A stretch of DNA of 64,000 bases from Nocardioides sp. (lineage in GTDB: Bacteria; Actinomycetota; Actinomycetes; Propionibacteriales; Nocardioidaceae): contig NZ_JANINT010000010.1 in assembly GCF_024509035.1 (NCBI RefSeq), forward strand, positions 1 to 64,000, given 5' to 3'. A program made the translations under genes and the position numbers. Positions 26,540-35,116 of this stretch are shown here, piece by piece (position 1 is the stretch's first letter; the number at the start of each line of letters is the position of its first letter). Under the pieces are notes generated by a model, which searched no databases, was not told the DNA's origin, and was given only the letters and a program-made list of their open reading frames with translations.

Positions 26540-27217
26540 ATGAGCAACCTGCCGCCCTCCCTCGTTGACAAGACCGTCGCCGTGCTCGGCGGCACCGGAC
26601 CCCAGGGCCGCGGGCTCGCGCGCCGGTTCGCGGCGGCCGGACTGCCGGTCGTGATCGGCAGCCGCAGTGCCGAGCGGGCCGCCGCCACCGCCGAGGAGCT
26701 CGCCGCCGCGACCGGCGGCGCCGTGACCGGCGCCGACAACGCGGGTGCTGCGACCAGCGGTGACATCGTCGTGGTCGCCGTACCGTGGGACGGCCACGGC
26801 GAGCTGGTCGCCGGACTCGCCGGCGAGCTGGCCGGCAAGGTCGTCGTCGACTGCGTCAACCCTCTCGGCTTCGACAAGCAGGGCGCCTACGCGCTCGTCG
26901 TCGAGGAGGGCTCGGCGGCCCAGCAGGCGCAGGCGCTGCTGCCCGACAGCACGGTCGTCGGAGCGTTCCACAACGTCAGCGCGGTCAAGCTCGAGGACCC
27001 CGAGGTCACCTCGGTCGACACCGACGTGCTGGTGCTCGGCGACGTCCGCGAGGCCACCGACCTGGTCCAGGACCTGTGCGACACGATCCCCGGAGTCCGC
27101 GGGGTGTACGGCGGGCGGCTGCGCAACGCCCACCAGGTCGAGGCGCTCACCGCGAACCTGATCAGCGTCAACCGCCGCTACAAGGCCCACGCCGGCGTCC
27201 GGGTCACCGACATCTGA
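26540..27217 (+). CDS. NADPH-dependent F420 reductase-like protein (NpdG family)
   Basis: 225 residues from ATG 26540. A Rossmann motif VAVLGGTGPQGRGLARRFAAAG binds NADP; VIGSRSAERA is the phosphate-binding continuation. DIVVVAVPWDGHGELV, VVDCVNPLGFDKQG and VVGAFHNVSAVKLEDP match the F420H2:NADP+ oxidoreductase family. It would move hydride between NADPH and cofactor F420, consistent with an actinobacterium that also encodes a deazaflavin-type reductase at 47.1-47.6 kb. It is 42 bp downstream of the TetR gene. Confidence 0.92.
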   Translation: MSNLPPSLVDKTVAVLGGTGPQGRGLARRFAAAGLPVVIGSRSAERAAATAEELAAATGGAVTGADNAGAATSGDIVVVAVPWDGHGELVAGLAGELAGKVVVDCVNPLGFDKQGAYALVVEEGSAAQQAQALLPDSTVVGAFHNVSAVKLEDPEVTSVDTDVLVLGDVREATDLVQDLCDTIPGVRGVYGGRLRNAHQVEALTANLISVNRRYKAHAGVRVTDI

Positions 27218-27338
27218 CGCTTCGGCCCCTGGTGTGCCAAAGATCACCCGGTCTGTGAGCCGTGAAGCCGAAATATTGTCCGGATCGACCTTCTTGAACG
27301 GGTAATCTTTCTGCTGCACCACCCCATAGACCCACCTC

Positions 27339-27380
27339 GCAGCGCGACCGCCGCACCCCTGGTGCCAGCGGTCGCGCTGC
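27339..27380 (+). terminator. hairpin between NpdG-like and PQ-loop genes
   Basis: GCAGCGCGACCGC pairs with GCGGTCGCGCTGC, with an inner GCACC/GGTGC helix. It ends 37 bp before the PQ-loop gene, so it could terminate the upstream transcript or act in the leader of the next gene. Confidence 0.65.
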
Positions 27381-27416
27381 ACGTTCGCGCGCCAGCGCGA
27401 GAAGCACGGAACGCCA

Positions 27417-28118
27417 GTGACCCTCTCCCTCACCACCCTCGTCGGTCTCGCCGGCACCCTGCTCGCCGTCGGCTACTCGGTCCCGCAGTTCAGCAAGCTG
27501 CGCCAGATGACCAGCGCCGCCGGGGTGAGCATCGCCGCGCTCGCCAACTCCACGATCAGTGGCGTCGCGTGGACGGTCTTCGGCATCCACGAGCGTGAGA
27601 TCTGGGTGGCGCTGCCGGCCGCCGTCTCCATCCCGGCGACCGTGGGCGCGGCGGTGCTCGCCTGGCTGCGCGGCGGCTCGCGTGACCGGATGTGGCTGCC
27701 GGTCGTCTGGCTGGTCACCCTGGTCCTCGCCGGGTTGTCCACGCCGTGGATCGGGACCGCGCCGGCGACGGTCGTCCTCGGCTGCTCGGTCGCCCTGCTG
27801 GTGACGCCCGCGGCGGTGACCGCGTGGCGCAGCCACGACGTCTCCGCGATCGCGGCGTCGGCCTGGGCGATGCTGATCCTCGATGCGCTGCTCGCCGGCG
27901 CGTACGGCATCCTCGCGGACATCGACGCGAACCTGATCTACGCCGCCGTCGCCACGATCGGGTCTCTCGCGATCCTGCTCCGGATCTCGATCCCGGCCCA
28001 CGTGCACGCCCGGCTGGTCCCCGTGCCCGTCGCCGGCCCCGTCGCCGGCCCCGTCGCCGTCCCCACCGAGGGCCTCGACCCGGACGTCAGCCGCGAGGAC
28101 CTGAGCCTGGTCGCCTGA
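27417..28118 (+). CDS. PQ-loop (SemiSWEET-like) membrane protein
   Basis: 233 residues from GTG 27417. About seven membrane helices. The first repeat has GYSVPQFSKLRQMTSAAGVSIAA, the PQ-loop signature of SWEET/SemiSWEET and related transporters, and a second three-helix repeat follows (VALLVTPAAVTAWRSHDVSAIAASAWAML). Such proteins carry sugars or amino acids; the cargo here is unknown. The C-terminal tail contains a VAGPVAGPVAVP repeat. Monocistronic, convergent with the acyltransferase gene. Confidence 0.85.
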   Translation: MTLSLTTLVGLAGTLLAVGYSVPQFSKLRQMTSAAGVSIAALANSTISGVAWTVFGIHEREIWVALPAAVSIPATVGAAVLAWLRGGSRDRMWLPVVWLVTLVLAGLSTPWIGTAPATVVLGCSVALLVTPAAVTAWRSHDVSAIAASAWAMLILDALLAGAYGILADIDANLIYAAVATIGSLAILLRISIPAHVHARLVPVPVAGPVAGPVAVPTEGLDPDVSREDLSLVA

Positions 28119-28209
28119 GCCGGTGCCCCCGAGCCGATAGCCCCAGACGGTCGAGGGGGCGATCCGGTCTGCGGACCCCGCGAACGTCATGGAGCATCGC
28201 CGCCGGCGG

Positions 28210-28890
28210 TCAGCCCGAGCCGAACAGGCCCTCCATCACGGGGCGTACGCCGCCGCGGGAGTCGACCCAGCCGACCTCGGGCTCCAGGCGACGCACGACC
28301 CGGGCCGGGTTGCCGGCGACGACGGCGAAGTCCTCGACCTCGCCCCGGACGATCGCGCCCGCGGCGACCACGACGTTCTGGCCGATCGCGGTGCCTGGCA
28401 GGATGACCGCCCCGTGGCCGATCCACGACCCGGACCCGATCGAGACCGGCTGGTGCTGGCCGAACTGCTCCCCGATCGGCCGGGTGGGGTCCTGGTAGCC
28501 GTGGCTGGCGTCGGTGACGAACACGCTCTGGCCGAAGAAGACGGCCTCGCCGATCGTGATCGAGGTGTGGGCGGTGATGCTCACCCGGGCGCCGAGGACG
28601 GTGCGGTCGCCGATCACCAGCGCGCGCTCGGGCAGGTGCGGGTCGTCGGCGCCGTACCCCACCGAGAGGGTCGCGTGGCGTCCGACGAGCACCCCTGACC
28701 CGATGTGGATCGCGCGCGGGTTGAGCAGCGTCGCGGGCGGGAAGTCGATGCAGCTCCCGGCGCCGAAGGAGCCGAACTCGGCGGCCGCGCGGGTGCCGGG
28801 GACGATCTCGCCGGCGCGGTCCAGCCACCGCCACGCGGCATGGACCCCCCGGTTGAGGACGCGGTCGAGCGCGCGGGACAGCGGGTTCAC
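28210..28890 (-). CDS. hexapeptide-repeat (left-handed beta-helix) acyltransferase
   Basis: 226 residues from GTG 28890. Repeated hexapeptides form a left-handed beta-helix (IHIGSGVLVGRHATLSVG, ALVIGDRTVLGARVSITAHTSITIG, VSIGSGSWIGHGAVILPGTAIGQNVVVAAGAIV). VTDASHGYQDP contains the His expected at the acetyl-CoA active site in the maltose/galactoside acetyltransferase type, and the end has the usual VAGNPARVVRRL. It probably O-acetylates a sugar or envelope glycan. Single gene. Confidence 0.92.
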   Translation of the reverse strand: MNPLSRALDRVLNRGVHAAWRWLDRAGEIVPGTRAAAEFGSFGAGSCIDFPPATLLNPRAIHIGSGVLVGRHATLSVGYGADDPHLPERALVIGDRTVLGARVSITAHTSITIGEAVFFGQSVFVTDASHGYQDPTRPIGEQFGQHQPVSIGSGSWIGHGAVILPGTAIGQNVVVAAGAIVRGEVEDFAVVAGNPARVVRRLEPEVGWVDSRGGVRPVMEGLFGSG

Positions 28891-28956
28891 GGGCGAAACG
28901 GTAGTGATCGTCGGTCCCGCGGGCGAGCGTTGGGCAGGTCTGACAGAGTTCTGGGC

Positions 28957-29412
28957 ATGAAGGCGGTCGTGCGCCGGGTCGCGCTGGAGGTCCTCGGCTG
29001 GGTCCTGGTGGTGGCCGGGATCGCGGCGCTCGTGCTGCCGGGGCCGGGCCTGCTGATGATCTTCGCGGGCCTGGTGATCCTCTCCCAGGAGTACGAGTGG
29101 GCCGAGCGCAGGCTCGAGCCGGTCAAGGTGCGGGCCCTGAGAGGCGCCGCCGAGAGTGTCGAGAGCTGGCGCCGGATCACGTTCTCGAGCCTGGTCGCGG
29201 TCGGACTGATCGCCTGTGGCGTGCTGTGGGTCTGGAGCCCGGAGCAGCCCGGGTGGTGGCCGCTCGCCGAGCGCTGGTGGCTGCCGGGCGGCGCGGCGAC
29301 GGGGGTCACCCAGGTCGCTTCGGGCCTGATCGCGATCGGTCTGATCGTCTACAGCTACCGCAGGTTCCAGGTGCGTGGAGAGCCGGTGCCCGAGCTGCCC
29401 GACGACGACTGA
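28957..29412 (+). CDS. PGPGW-type (TIGR02611-like) transmembrane protein
   Basis: 151 residues from ATG 28957 (the track start at 28705 lies in antisense sequence of the acyltransferase). Contains VLPGPGLLMIFAGLVILSQEYEWAERRLEPVK, the motif of small putative transmembrane PGPGW proteins. Four helices are predicted in two pairs. The function is unknown. Its last 58 bp overlap the 3' end of the convergent sigma-like gene. Confidence 0.85.
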   Translation: MKAVVRRVALEVLGWVLVVAGIAALVLPGPGLLMIFAGLVILSQEYEWAERRLEPVKVRALRGAAESVESWRRITFSSLVAVGLIACGVLWVWSPEQPGWWPLAERWWLPGGAATGVTQVASGLIAIGLIVYSYRRFQVRGEPVPELPDDD

Positions 29413-29960
29413 CCCACCGCCCGATCGTCCGGTTGGTGCGACGGTGTGGTGGGAGCGAGCACGGGCGCGAGGGTGCGACGCAGCGAACGCAGTGCGTCGT
29501 TGCGCAGCGCCACGACCTCGGGCAGGTCGAGCTCGAGGTCGTCGCCGAGGTCCGGCAGCGATCGCGCGTGCAGGAAGTAGCCCTCGATGACCTCGCGGTG
29601 ATCGCCGGGGAGGGCGGCGACCGCGGCACGGGCGGCCCCGACGAGCGCGGGCGGGGTGGAGGAGCGCGGCCGGCGTCCGCGGGCGGACCAGTCGATCGAG
29701 CGAAGCGCCTCGACCAGCGCGACGCGGATGCGGGCGCGAGCGAAGTCGGCGAAGGCGACGTCCTCGTCAGGCGCCCAGGACCGCGCCGCCTCGGCGAGCG
29801 CCACCCGGCCGGGCGCGTGGAGATCCTCGGCGGCCACCGAGGCCGGGACCCGTCGCAGCGTCTCCTCGACCAGGTCATGGAGCACGGGCGCATGCCGCTG
29901 CATCAGCTCGGCAGTCCTCGAGGCCGAGCAACCCCCCGGTGCTCTCTCCATGCGCTCCAT
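29355..29960 (-). CDS. sigma-factor-like protein of FliA/WhiG appearance (paralogue 1)
   Basis: 201 residues from ATG 29960. The N-terminal half resembles sigma region 2: DLVEETLRRVP, then FADFARARIRVALVEALRSIDWSARGRR, a close echo of the region 2.4 pattern in FliA/WhiG (GA-x-LDELR-x-x-DW). The C-terminal half resembles region 4: ALPGDHREVIEGYFLHARSLPDLGDDLELDLPEVVALRNDALRSLR. At 200 residues it lacks region 1 and a clear region 3. It may be a group 3/4 sigma factor or a degenerate sigma-derived regulator. The 40 C-terminal residues are antisense to the PGPGW gene. A paralogue lies just upstream. Confidence 0.72.
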   Translation of the reverse strand: MERMERAPGGCSASRTAELMQRHAPVLHDLVEETLRRVPASVAAEDLHAPGRVALAEAARSWAPDEDVAFADFARARIRVALVEALRSIDWSARGRRPRSSTPPALVGAARAAVAALPGDHREVIEGYFLHARSLPDLGDDLELDLPEVVALRNDALRSLRRTLAPVLAPTTPSHQPDDRAVGQSSSGSSGTGSPRTWNLR

Positions 29961-30115
29961 TTGAGTTCACGACGACCTCCGTGGTGAGGGTTTCGCGAGG
30001 AGAAGGCCGGAAGCGTCACCCGGCTCGTCCCTCCGCGGACGACCCCGACGGTGAGGCGGCCCTGCGACGCACGGATCGGTGTACAGCGTGTCGTGCGAGT
30101 GGGGGCCGGCGGCGA

Positions 30116-30706
30116 TCAGCCGATGGGCAGGGCGACCGCGACCGCACGACCCTCGCCGAGCGGCTCCTGGGACTGCCGCACGACGGCTGCGTGGTCCTGG
30201 CCGATCGAGGCGAGCGTCGGCGCGAGGGTGCGGCGCAGGGCTCGCAGCGCAGCGGTGCGCAGGCGGACGACCTCGTGCTCGTCGAGCTGCAGGTCGGCCG
30301 CCAGCTCCGGAAGCGCTCGCTGGTCCAGGAAGTAGCCCTCGATCACGGAGCGCTGCAGATCGGGCAGCGCGGCGAGGGCGGCGTGGGCGGCCTCGGCCCG
30401 GCCCCGATCGGGTGCCGGCCTCGGCCGCCGGGCGCGCGCCTGCCAGTCGATCGAGCGCAGCAGGTCGACCAGCGCGGCCCGGATCCGCTGCTCGGCGTAC
30501 CGGTGGACGTCACCATGGACCGCTGGCGCGTACGCGCGGCGCGCCACGGTGAGGGCGGCCAGTGCGGCGGCCGTGAGCTCGTCCCGCGTGACCGAGTCCG
30601 GAACCCGCCGCAGCGTCTCGGCGACCAGGTGGTGCACCACGGGCGTGTGTCGTGTCGTCCACTCGTCGATTCCGGCGGTCGACGAGCCCCCCATCTCGCT
30701 CTCCAT
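30116..30706 (-). CDS. sigma-factor-like protein of FliA/WhiG appearance (paralogue 2)
   Basis: 196 residues from ATG 30706. Same layout as the neighbouring gene: HHLVAETLRRVPDSVTRDEL, YAEQRIRAALVDLLRSIDWQARARR (region 2-like) and ALPDLQRSVIEGYFLDQRALPELAADLQLDEHEVVRLRTAALRALRRTLAPTLA (region 4-like). Alignment by eye with the 29355 gene is clear along the whole length, so the pair arose by tandem duplication and then diverged. A strong promoter with a consensus TTGACA lies directly upstream. No anti-sigma gene is adjacent; the nearest regulatory gene is the GAF histidine kinase. Confidence 0.72.
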   Translation of the reverse strand: MESEMGGSSTAGIDEWTTRHTPVVHHLVAETLRRVPDSVTRDELTAAALAALTVARRAYAPAVHGDVHRYAEQRIRAALVDLLRSIDWQARARRPRPAPDRGRAEAAHAALAALPDLQRSVIEGYFLDQRALPELAADLQLDEHEVVRLRTAALRALRRTLAPTLASIGQDHAAVVRQSQEPLGEGRAVAVALPIG

Positions 30707-30738
30707 GAAGCCAGTAGACGGCAGGAGGACCTATTTGT

Positions 30739-30765
30739 CACGGAAAATCTTGTGTCAATTCCGTG
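30739..30765 (-). promoter_or_regulatory. promoter and inverted repeat upstream of sigma-like paralogue 2
   Basis: Minus strand shows TTGACA (30758-30753), about 17 bp, then AATAGG, unusually close to consensus for this genome. CACGGAA and TTCCGTG form an inverted repeat spanning 30739-30765 around the -35 box. Confidence 0.6.
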
Positions 30766-30796
30766 GCCGCGTCATCCGGGGGTCGGTGTCGGCCGG

Positions 30797-32575
30797 TCAA
30801 TCGGTCGGCAGCGCCACGGTGAACGTCGTGCCGCCACCCAGCCGGGAGTGCACCGCGACCTCGCCGTCGTGGCGGTCGACGATCGTGGCGACGATCGCCA
30901 GCCCCAGCCCGGTGCCGGGCTCGCGCAGCGCATCGGGGTTGGTGGTGCGGAAGAAGGGCCGGAACAGGCCGACCTGGTCCTCCTCGGAGATGCCGAGCCC
31001 GTCGTCGGCGACGCGCAGGATCGCGGTGCGGCCGCGGCGCTCGATCGTCACCGTGACGGTGCCCCCGGCGGGGGTGTACTTCACGGCGTTGCTCACGAGG
31101 TTCCCGACGAGGCGGTCGAGCTCCGCGGGGTCGCCCTGCACCACGAGCCCGGCGGGGTCGAGCCGAGCCTCCAGGGTCAGGCCCTTGCCCTCGGCGGTCG
31201 AGCCGACCAGCCCCACGACGCTGCTCGCGATGGCGCACAGGTCGACCGGCACCCGCGCCAGTGGGTGCTGGGGATCGCTGACCCGCGCGAGGAGCAGCAG
31301 GTCGTCGACGACCTTCTTCATCCGGACCGTGCCGCGGGTCATCGCCGCCTGGTAGGGCTGCGCCGCGGGGTCGAGCTCGAGGTCGCCCAGGAGCTCGAGG
31401 TTGCCCGAGATCACCGTGAGCGGCGTGCGGAGCTCGTGGGAGAGCGTCGCGATGAGCTGGCTGCGGTAGTCGTCGAGCTGCTGGAGCTCGTGCACCAGCG
31501 CGCGCTCGCGCTCGAGGGCCCGCACCGTCATCAGCGCGGCGCCGAGGTCGTAGCCGATCTGCAGCGCCGAGCCGGTCTCGACCGCTGACCACGGCGGGTC
31601 CTGGGCGCGTCGCGACAGCACCAGGAACCCGAGGCACTCGCTGCCGGCGCCGAGGGGTACGGCGAGCGCGGAGTCCAGGCCGAGCTCGGTCAGCTGGCGC
31701 AAGGACTCCTCGAGCAGCGGCTCGGCGGCCGGGAGCGACGGCTCGATGCCCTCGGCGATCACCAGCACCTGCTGGGCCTCCCACAGCCGCGGCGCCAGGC
31801 GGTGCGCCAGGTCGACCATCCGGTCCGACAGCTCGACCACCTCGCCCTCGCGGGTGCGCGCCTTGCCGAGACCGCCGCCCTTGTCGTCGAGGAGCTGGAT
31901 CCAGGAGCCGCTGGCCCCGAAGCCCTCGACGAGGGGCTGGTGGGTGTGGTCGAGCACCGCCTCCAGCGAGGCCTGGTCGGGCATCGAGGCCGACCGGATC
32001 AGGCGCCGCGCCGCCTCGGCGTGCGCGACCTGCTGCACCAGGGCCTCACGCTCGAACGCCGTGACCACGGCCCGCTCGGCCTGCGCGGCGTAGCGCTCCA
32101 GCAGCCGCCGCTGGGCCGCGTCTGGCCGCCGCCCCGAGACCGGGCGGTCGACCGACATCGCGCCGATCAACCGGCCCTCGTCGTCGGTCAGCAGGCCGAC
32201 GAGCACGTCCATCGGGTGCCAGGCGTCGGGGGTGTCGCCCTGCTCCTCGGCCACCACCATCCAGTGCCCCTCGAGCATGGACGCGTCGTAGTCCTCCGCG
32301 GCCAGGAACCGGAAGCGACCCCACGTCTCGGCGTGGGCCAGGACCGGGTCGAGCACGGAGACCGGGTCGGTCGAGGTGAGGTAGTCGGAGAACTCGTCGG
32401 GCCCGGTGTAGGCCATCGTGACCAGGTTGCCGTCGAGCACCACCGAGAGCGTGGCCACCTCGAAACCGATCATCTCGGCGACCGACTCGACCATGAGCTG
32501 GAGCACCGCGCGGGCGGCCGAGTCCGACCAGCCGGCGCGCGCCTCCTCGGCGCGCGTGGCCTCGCTGTCGCTCAC
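30797..32575 (-). CDS. soluble sensor histidine kinase with two GAF domains (orphan)
   Basis: 592 residues from GTG 32575. No membrane helix. The first GAF-like domain covers about 20-185 (LMVESVAEMIGFEVATLSVV ... MDVLVGLLTDDEGRLIGAMSVD), the second about 205-350 (GFGASGSWIQLLDD ... SALAVPLGAGSECLGFLVLSRR). HisKA has LIATLSHELRTPLTVISGN (His about 380). The HATPase domain has NLVSNAVKYTPAGG, DDGLGISEEDQ and GTGLGLAIVATIV. It would sense a cytoplasmic signal and phosphorylate an unlinked response regulator; none is adjacent. Confidence 0.94.
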   Translation of the reverse strand: MSDSEATRAEEARAGWSDSAARAVLQLMVESVAEMIGFEVATLSVVLDGNLVTMAYTGPDEFSDYLTSTDPVSVLDPVLAHAETWGRFRFLAAEDYDASMLEGHWMVVAEEQGDTPDAWHPMDVLVGLLTDDEGRLIGAMSVDRPVSGRRPDAAQRRLLERYAAQAERAVVTAFEREALVQQVAHAEAARRLIRSASMPDQASLEAVLDHTHQPLVEGFGASGSWIQLLDDKGGGLGKARTREGEVVELSDRMVDLAHRLAPRLWEAQQVLVIAEGIEPSLPAAEPLLEESLRQLTELGLDSALAVPLGAGSECLGFLVLSRRAQDPPWSAVETGSALQIGYDLGAALMTVRALERERALVHELQQLDDYRSQLIATLSHELRTPLTVISGNLELLGDLELDPAAQPYQAAMTRGTVRMKKVVDDLLLLARVSDPQHPLARVPVDLCAIASSVVGLVGSTAEGKGLTLEARLDPAGLVVQGDPAELDRLVGNLVSNAVKYTPAGGTVTVTIERRGRTAILRVADDGLGISEEDQVGLFRPFFRTTNPDALREPGTGLGLAIVATIVDRHDGEVAVHSRLGGGTTFTVALPTD

Positions 32576-32641
32576 CCTGTCCTCCCGCCGAGCCTCCGGT
32601 CGGCCTCCCGCCGACCAGTCCCGAGTATGGCCGTTCGCGCG

Positions 32642-33133
32642 TCAGTCCGAGATGGCGGCCGGCTCCCCCGTACGCAGCAGGGTGGCGATGTAGATCACGA
32701 TCGGCGTGGTGCCGGCGTTGCGGGCATGGTGGACCGCGTCCTGCTCCTCGACCAGCCAGCGGCCCGGTCGCACCTTGGCCGTCTCGCCCGGTTCGATCGT
32801 GCGCACCAGGGTCGGGTCGTCCCCGGGGCCCTTCATGAGCCTCGCCTGCCCGGACTCCACGGTGTAGGTGAGCGTGCCCTCCGCGACGTACCCCAGCTGG
32901 GCGCCGGGATGGTGGTGGGACGCAAGCTTCGCACCCGGCATCACGACGACCTTGCTCAGGCCGAGGGTCCGGTGCGGTGCGCCGGGCGGCGCGGTGACCT
33001 CGGCGAGGGGCTCGCGGGTCACGACCACCGGCGCCGGCTCGTCGGCCGCCGTTGCGGAGACCGCGATGCCGGCGCCGAAGCCGGAGCACACGAGGGCGAG
33101 CCCGCCGACGGGGAGGAGGAGACGGTTCGTCAT
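32642..33133 (-). CDS. secreted or membrane-tethered cupin-domain protein
   Basis: 163 residues from ATG 33133. A hydrophobic N-terminal segment (LLLPVGGLALVCSGFGAGIAVSA) acts as signal or anchor. The cupin core has LASHHHPGAQLGYVAEGTLTYTVE (metal-binding HH plus Gln/Glu positions) and a second motif around DAVHHARNAGTTPIVIYIATL. It probably binds a metal outside the membrane; activity unknown. Divergent from the ABC transporter genes with 124 bp between starts. Confidence 0.88.
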   Translation of the reverse strand: MTNRLLLPVGGLALVCSGFGAGIAVSATAADEPAPVVVTREPLAEVTAPPGAPHRTLGLSKVVVMPGAKLASHHHPGAQLGYVAEGTLTYTVESGQARLMKGPGDDPTLVRTIEPGETAKVRPGRWLVEEQDAVHHARNAGTTPIVIYIATLLRTGEPAAISD

Positions 33134-33257
33134 GGCGGGAGCGTAGGCAGCCCCGGCGGACCCCGCAGCCGATCGGGGGAACCCGGGGTCACCCCGGGGT
33201 CGCATCGGGGTCCGTCCCCGATGTGCGGGGCGGGACCCCCGTCGCAGGCTGGGGCCC

Positions 33258-34196
33258 ATGATCCGTGCCCACGCACTCACCAAGCGCTTCGCCACCGGCA
33301 AGGGGCAGACCCGGGTCGCGGTCGACGGCATCGACTTCGTGGTCGAGCCCGGCCGGGTGACCGGGTTCCTCGGCCCCAACGGCGCCGGCAAGTCCACGAC
33401 CATGCGGATGATCCTCGGCCTCGACGCTCCGACCTCCGGGACGGTCAGCGTCAACGGACACCGGTACGCCGCCGCGCCGGCGCCCCTCCGTGAGATCGGC
33501 GCCCTCCTCGACGCGCACGCCATCCACCCCGGGAGGTCGGCACGCGACCACCTGAGGTGGATGGCGGCGTCCAACGGCATCCCGACGACCCGGGTGGGCG
33601 AGGTGCTCGAGCTGGTCGGCCTGGAGTCGGTCGCCGGCCAGCGGGCCGGGCGCTACTCCCTGGGCATGGGCCAGCGACTGGGCATCGCCGCGGCGATGCT
33701 CGGTGACCCGCCCGTCGTCGTGCTCGACGAGCCGGTCAACGGCCTGGACCCCGAGGGCATCCGCTGGGTCCGCACGTTCGCCCGGCAGCTCGCCGACGAG
33801 GGCCGCACGGTCTTCATCTCCAGCCACCTGATGTCGGAGATGGCGCTGATGGCCGACCACCTGCTCGTCATCGGCCGGGGCTCGATCCTCGCCGACTGCT
33901 CGATGAGCGACTTCATGAGCGACCACGCCGCGTCGTACGTGCGGGTGAAGGCGCCGGCGCTCGCCGACGTCGAGAACCTCCTCTCGGGCCGGGGGCTCGA
34001 CGTCACCCGGGTCGACGACGAGCTGCGCGTCGTCGGGCTGGACGCGGCGGCCGTCGGCGAGCTCGCCTTCCGGCACGGGCTGATGCTCCACGAGCTGACG
34101 CTCGTGCGGTCCTCGCTCGAGGACGCGTTCATGGCACTGACCGCCGACAGCGTGGAGTACCACGCCGCCGATGCCTCGAGGGGAGCGCTGCGATGA
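33258..34196 (+). CDS. ABC transporter ATP-binding protein
   Basis: 312 residues from ATG 33258. Walker A GPNGAGKST, signature YSLGMGQRLGIAAAMLG, Walker B PVVVLDEPVNGLDPEG and switch FISSHLMSEM. The class resembles drug/antibiotic-type exporters of the CcmA/BcrA group, in which one ATPase pairs with an ABC-2 permease. It overlaps the permease gene by 4 bp (ATGA). Confidence 0.96.
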   Translation: MIRAHALTKRFATGKGQTRVAVDGIDFVVEPGRVTGFLGPNGAGKSTTMRMILGLDAPTSGTVSVNGHRYAAAPAPLREIGALLDAHAIHPGRSARDHLRWMAASNGIPTTRVGEVLELVGLESVAGQRAGRYSLGMGQRLGIAAAMLGDPPVVVLDEPVNGLDPEGIRWVRTFARQLADEGRTVFISSHLMSEMALMADHLLVIGRGSILADCSMSDFMSDHAASYVRVKAPALADVENLLSGRGLDVTRVDDELRVVGLDAAAVGELAFRHGLMLHELTLVRSSLEDAFMALTADSVEYHAADASRGALR

Positions 34197-35011
34197 CCGC
34201 GACGATGACCGAGGGCGGCACCCTCCTCGTGGGCTCGGCGGAGCGCGGGCCCGGCTTCGGTGCCGTGCTGCGGGCCGAGTGGCTCAAGCTGCGGACCGTC
34301 CGGTCGACCTGGTGGACACTGGTCGCGACGTTCGTGCTCGGCGCCGGGCTGACCGTGCTGCTGTGCTGGGCCAACGCGGACTGGCTGGCCTCGGCGGACG
34401 CCGACGAGTCGCCGGGCTCGTTCGTCACCTGGGGGATGATGATCGCCCAGATCACCGCCGTGGTCCTGGGTGCCCTGGTGGTCACCACCGAGTACGGCAC
34501 CGGGATGATCCGCTCGAGCTTCGCGGCCGTGCCGGCTCGCGGACGGGTGCTGGCGGCGAAGTCGCTGCTGCTGGTGACCGTGCTGTTCGTCGTCGGCACC
34601 GTGACCGCGCTGGCCGGGTACGCCGGCGGCAACTACTTCCTCGACCGCGAGGGCATCGGGATGGCGCTCGAGGGCGGCGTGCTGCGCTCCATGTACGGCT
34701 CGGGCCTCTACCTCGCCGGCATCGGGCTGTTCACCGTCGCCGTCGGGTTCCTGCTGCGGCACACCGCCGGCACGATCTCGGTCGTCCTCGCGCTGATGCT
34801 GATCCTCGGCAACATGGTCAACCTGGTGCCCGGCGCGTTCGGCGACTGGCTGGTCAAGCTGATGCCCGGCAACGCCGGCTCGGTGATCTCCACGCCGGTG
34901 CCGTTCAACCCCGACCTGCTCGGCCCCTGGACCGGGTTCGCGGTCTTCGCCGCCGAGACGGCCGTGCTGCTCGCCGCGGCCTACGTCGTGCTGCGGCGGC
35001 GCGACGCCTGA
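34193..35011 (+). CDS. ABC-2 type transporter permease
   Basis: 272 residues from ATG 34193. Six predicted membrane helices. AEWLKLRTVRSTWWTL near the N-terminus is the amphipathic entry of this permease family, and VVTTEYGTGMIRSSFAAVPARGRVLAAK is its conserved cytosolic segment. It forms the exporter with the ATPase encoded just upstream; cargo unknown. It is followed by a single hairpin unit of the dispersed 33-bp palindrome. Confidence 0.92.
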   Translation: MTATMTEGGTLLVGSAERGPGFGAVLRAEWLKLRTVRSTWWTLVATFVLGAGLTVLLCWANADWLASADADESPGSFVTWGMMIAQITAVVLGALVVTTEYGTGMIRSSFAAVPARGRVLAAKSLLLVTVLFVVGTVTALAGYAGGNYFLDREGIGMALEGGVLRSMYGSGLYLAGIGLFTVAVGFLLRHTAGTISVVLALMLILGNMVNLVPGAFGDWLVKLMPGNAGSVISTPVPFNPDLLGPWTGFAVFAAETAVLLAAAYVVLRRRDA

Positions 35012-35015
35012 CGAC

Positions 35016-35048
35016 GTCGACCCGCCCGGAACTTTCGGGCGGGTCGAC
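35016..35048. repeat. 33-bp palindrome, single-unit copy (probable terminator)
   Basis: GTCGACCCGCCCG pairs with CGGGCGGGTCGAC over 13 bp with loop GAACTTT. Compared with the other copies a T-A pair near the stem base has become C-G on both arms, a compensatory change. Located 5 bp after the permease stop, before recC. Confidence 0.85.
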
Positions 35049-35116
35049 CTGCTGGTGCCGCATCGACCCGGGCGCTCGGTGTCCCTGGTGTCCCTGGTCC
35101 CGATTAGGGTCGCGTC

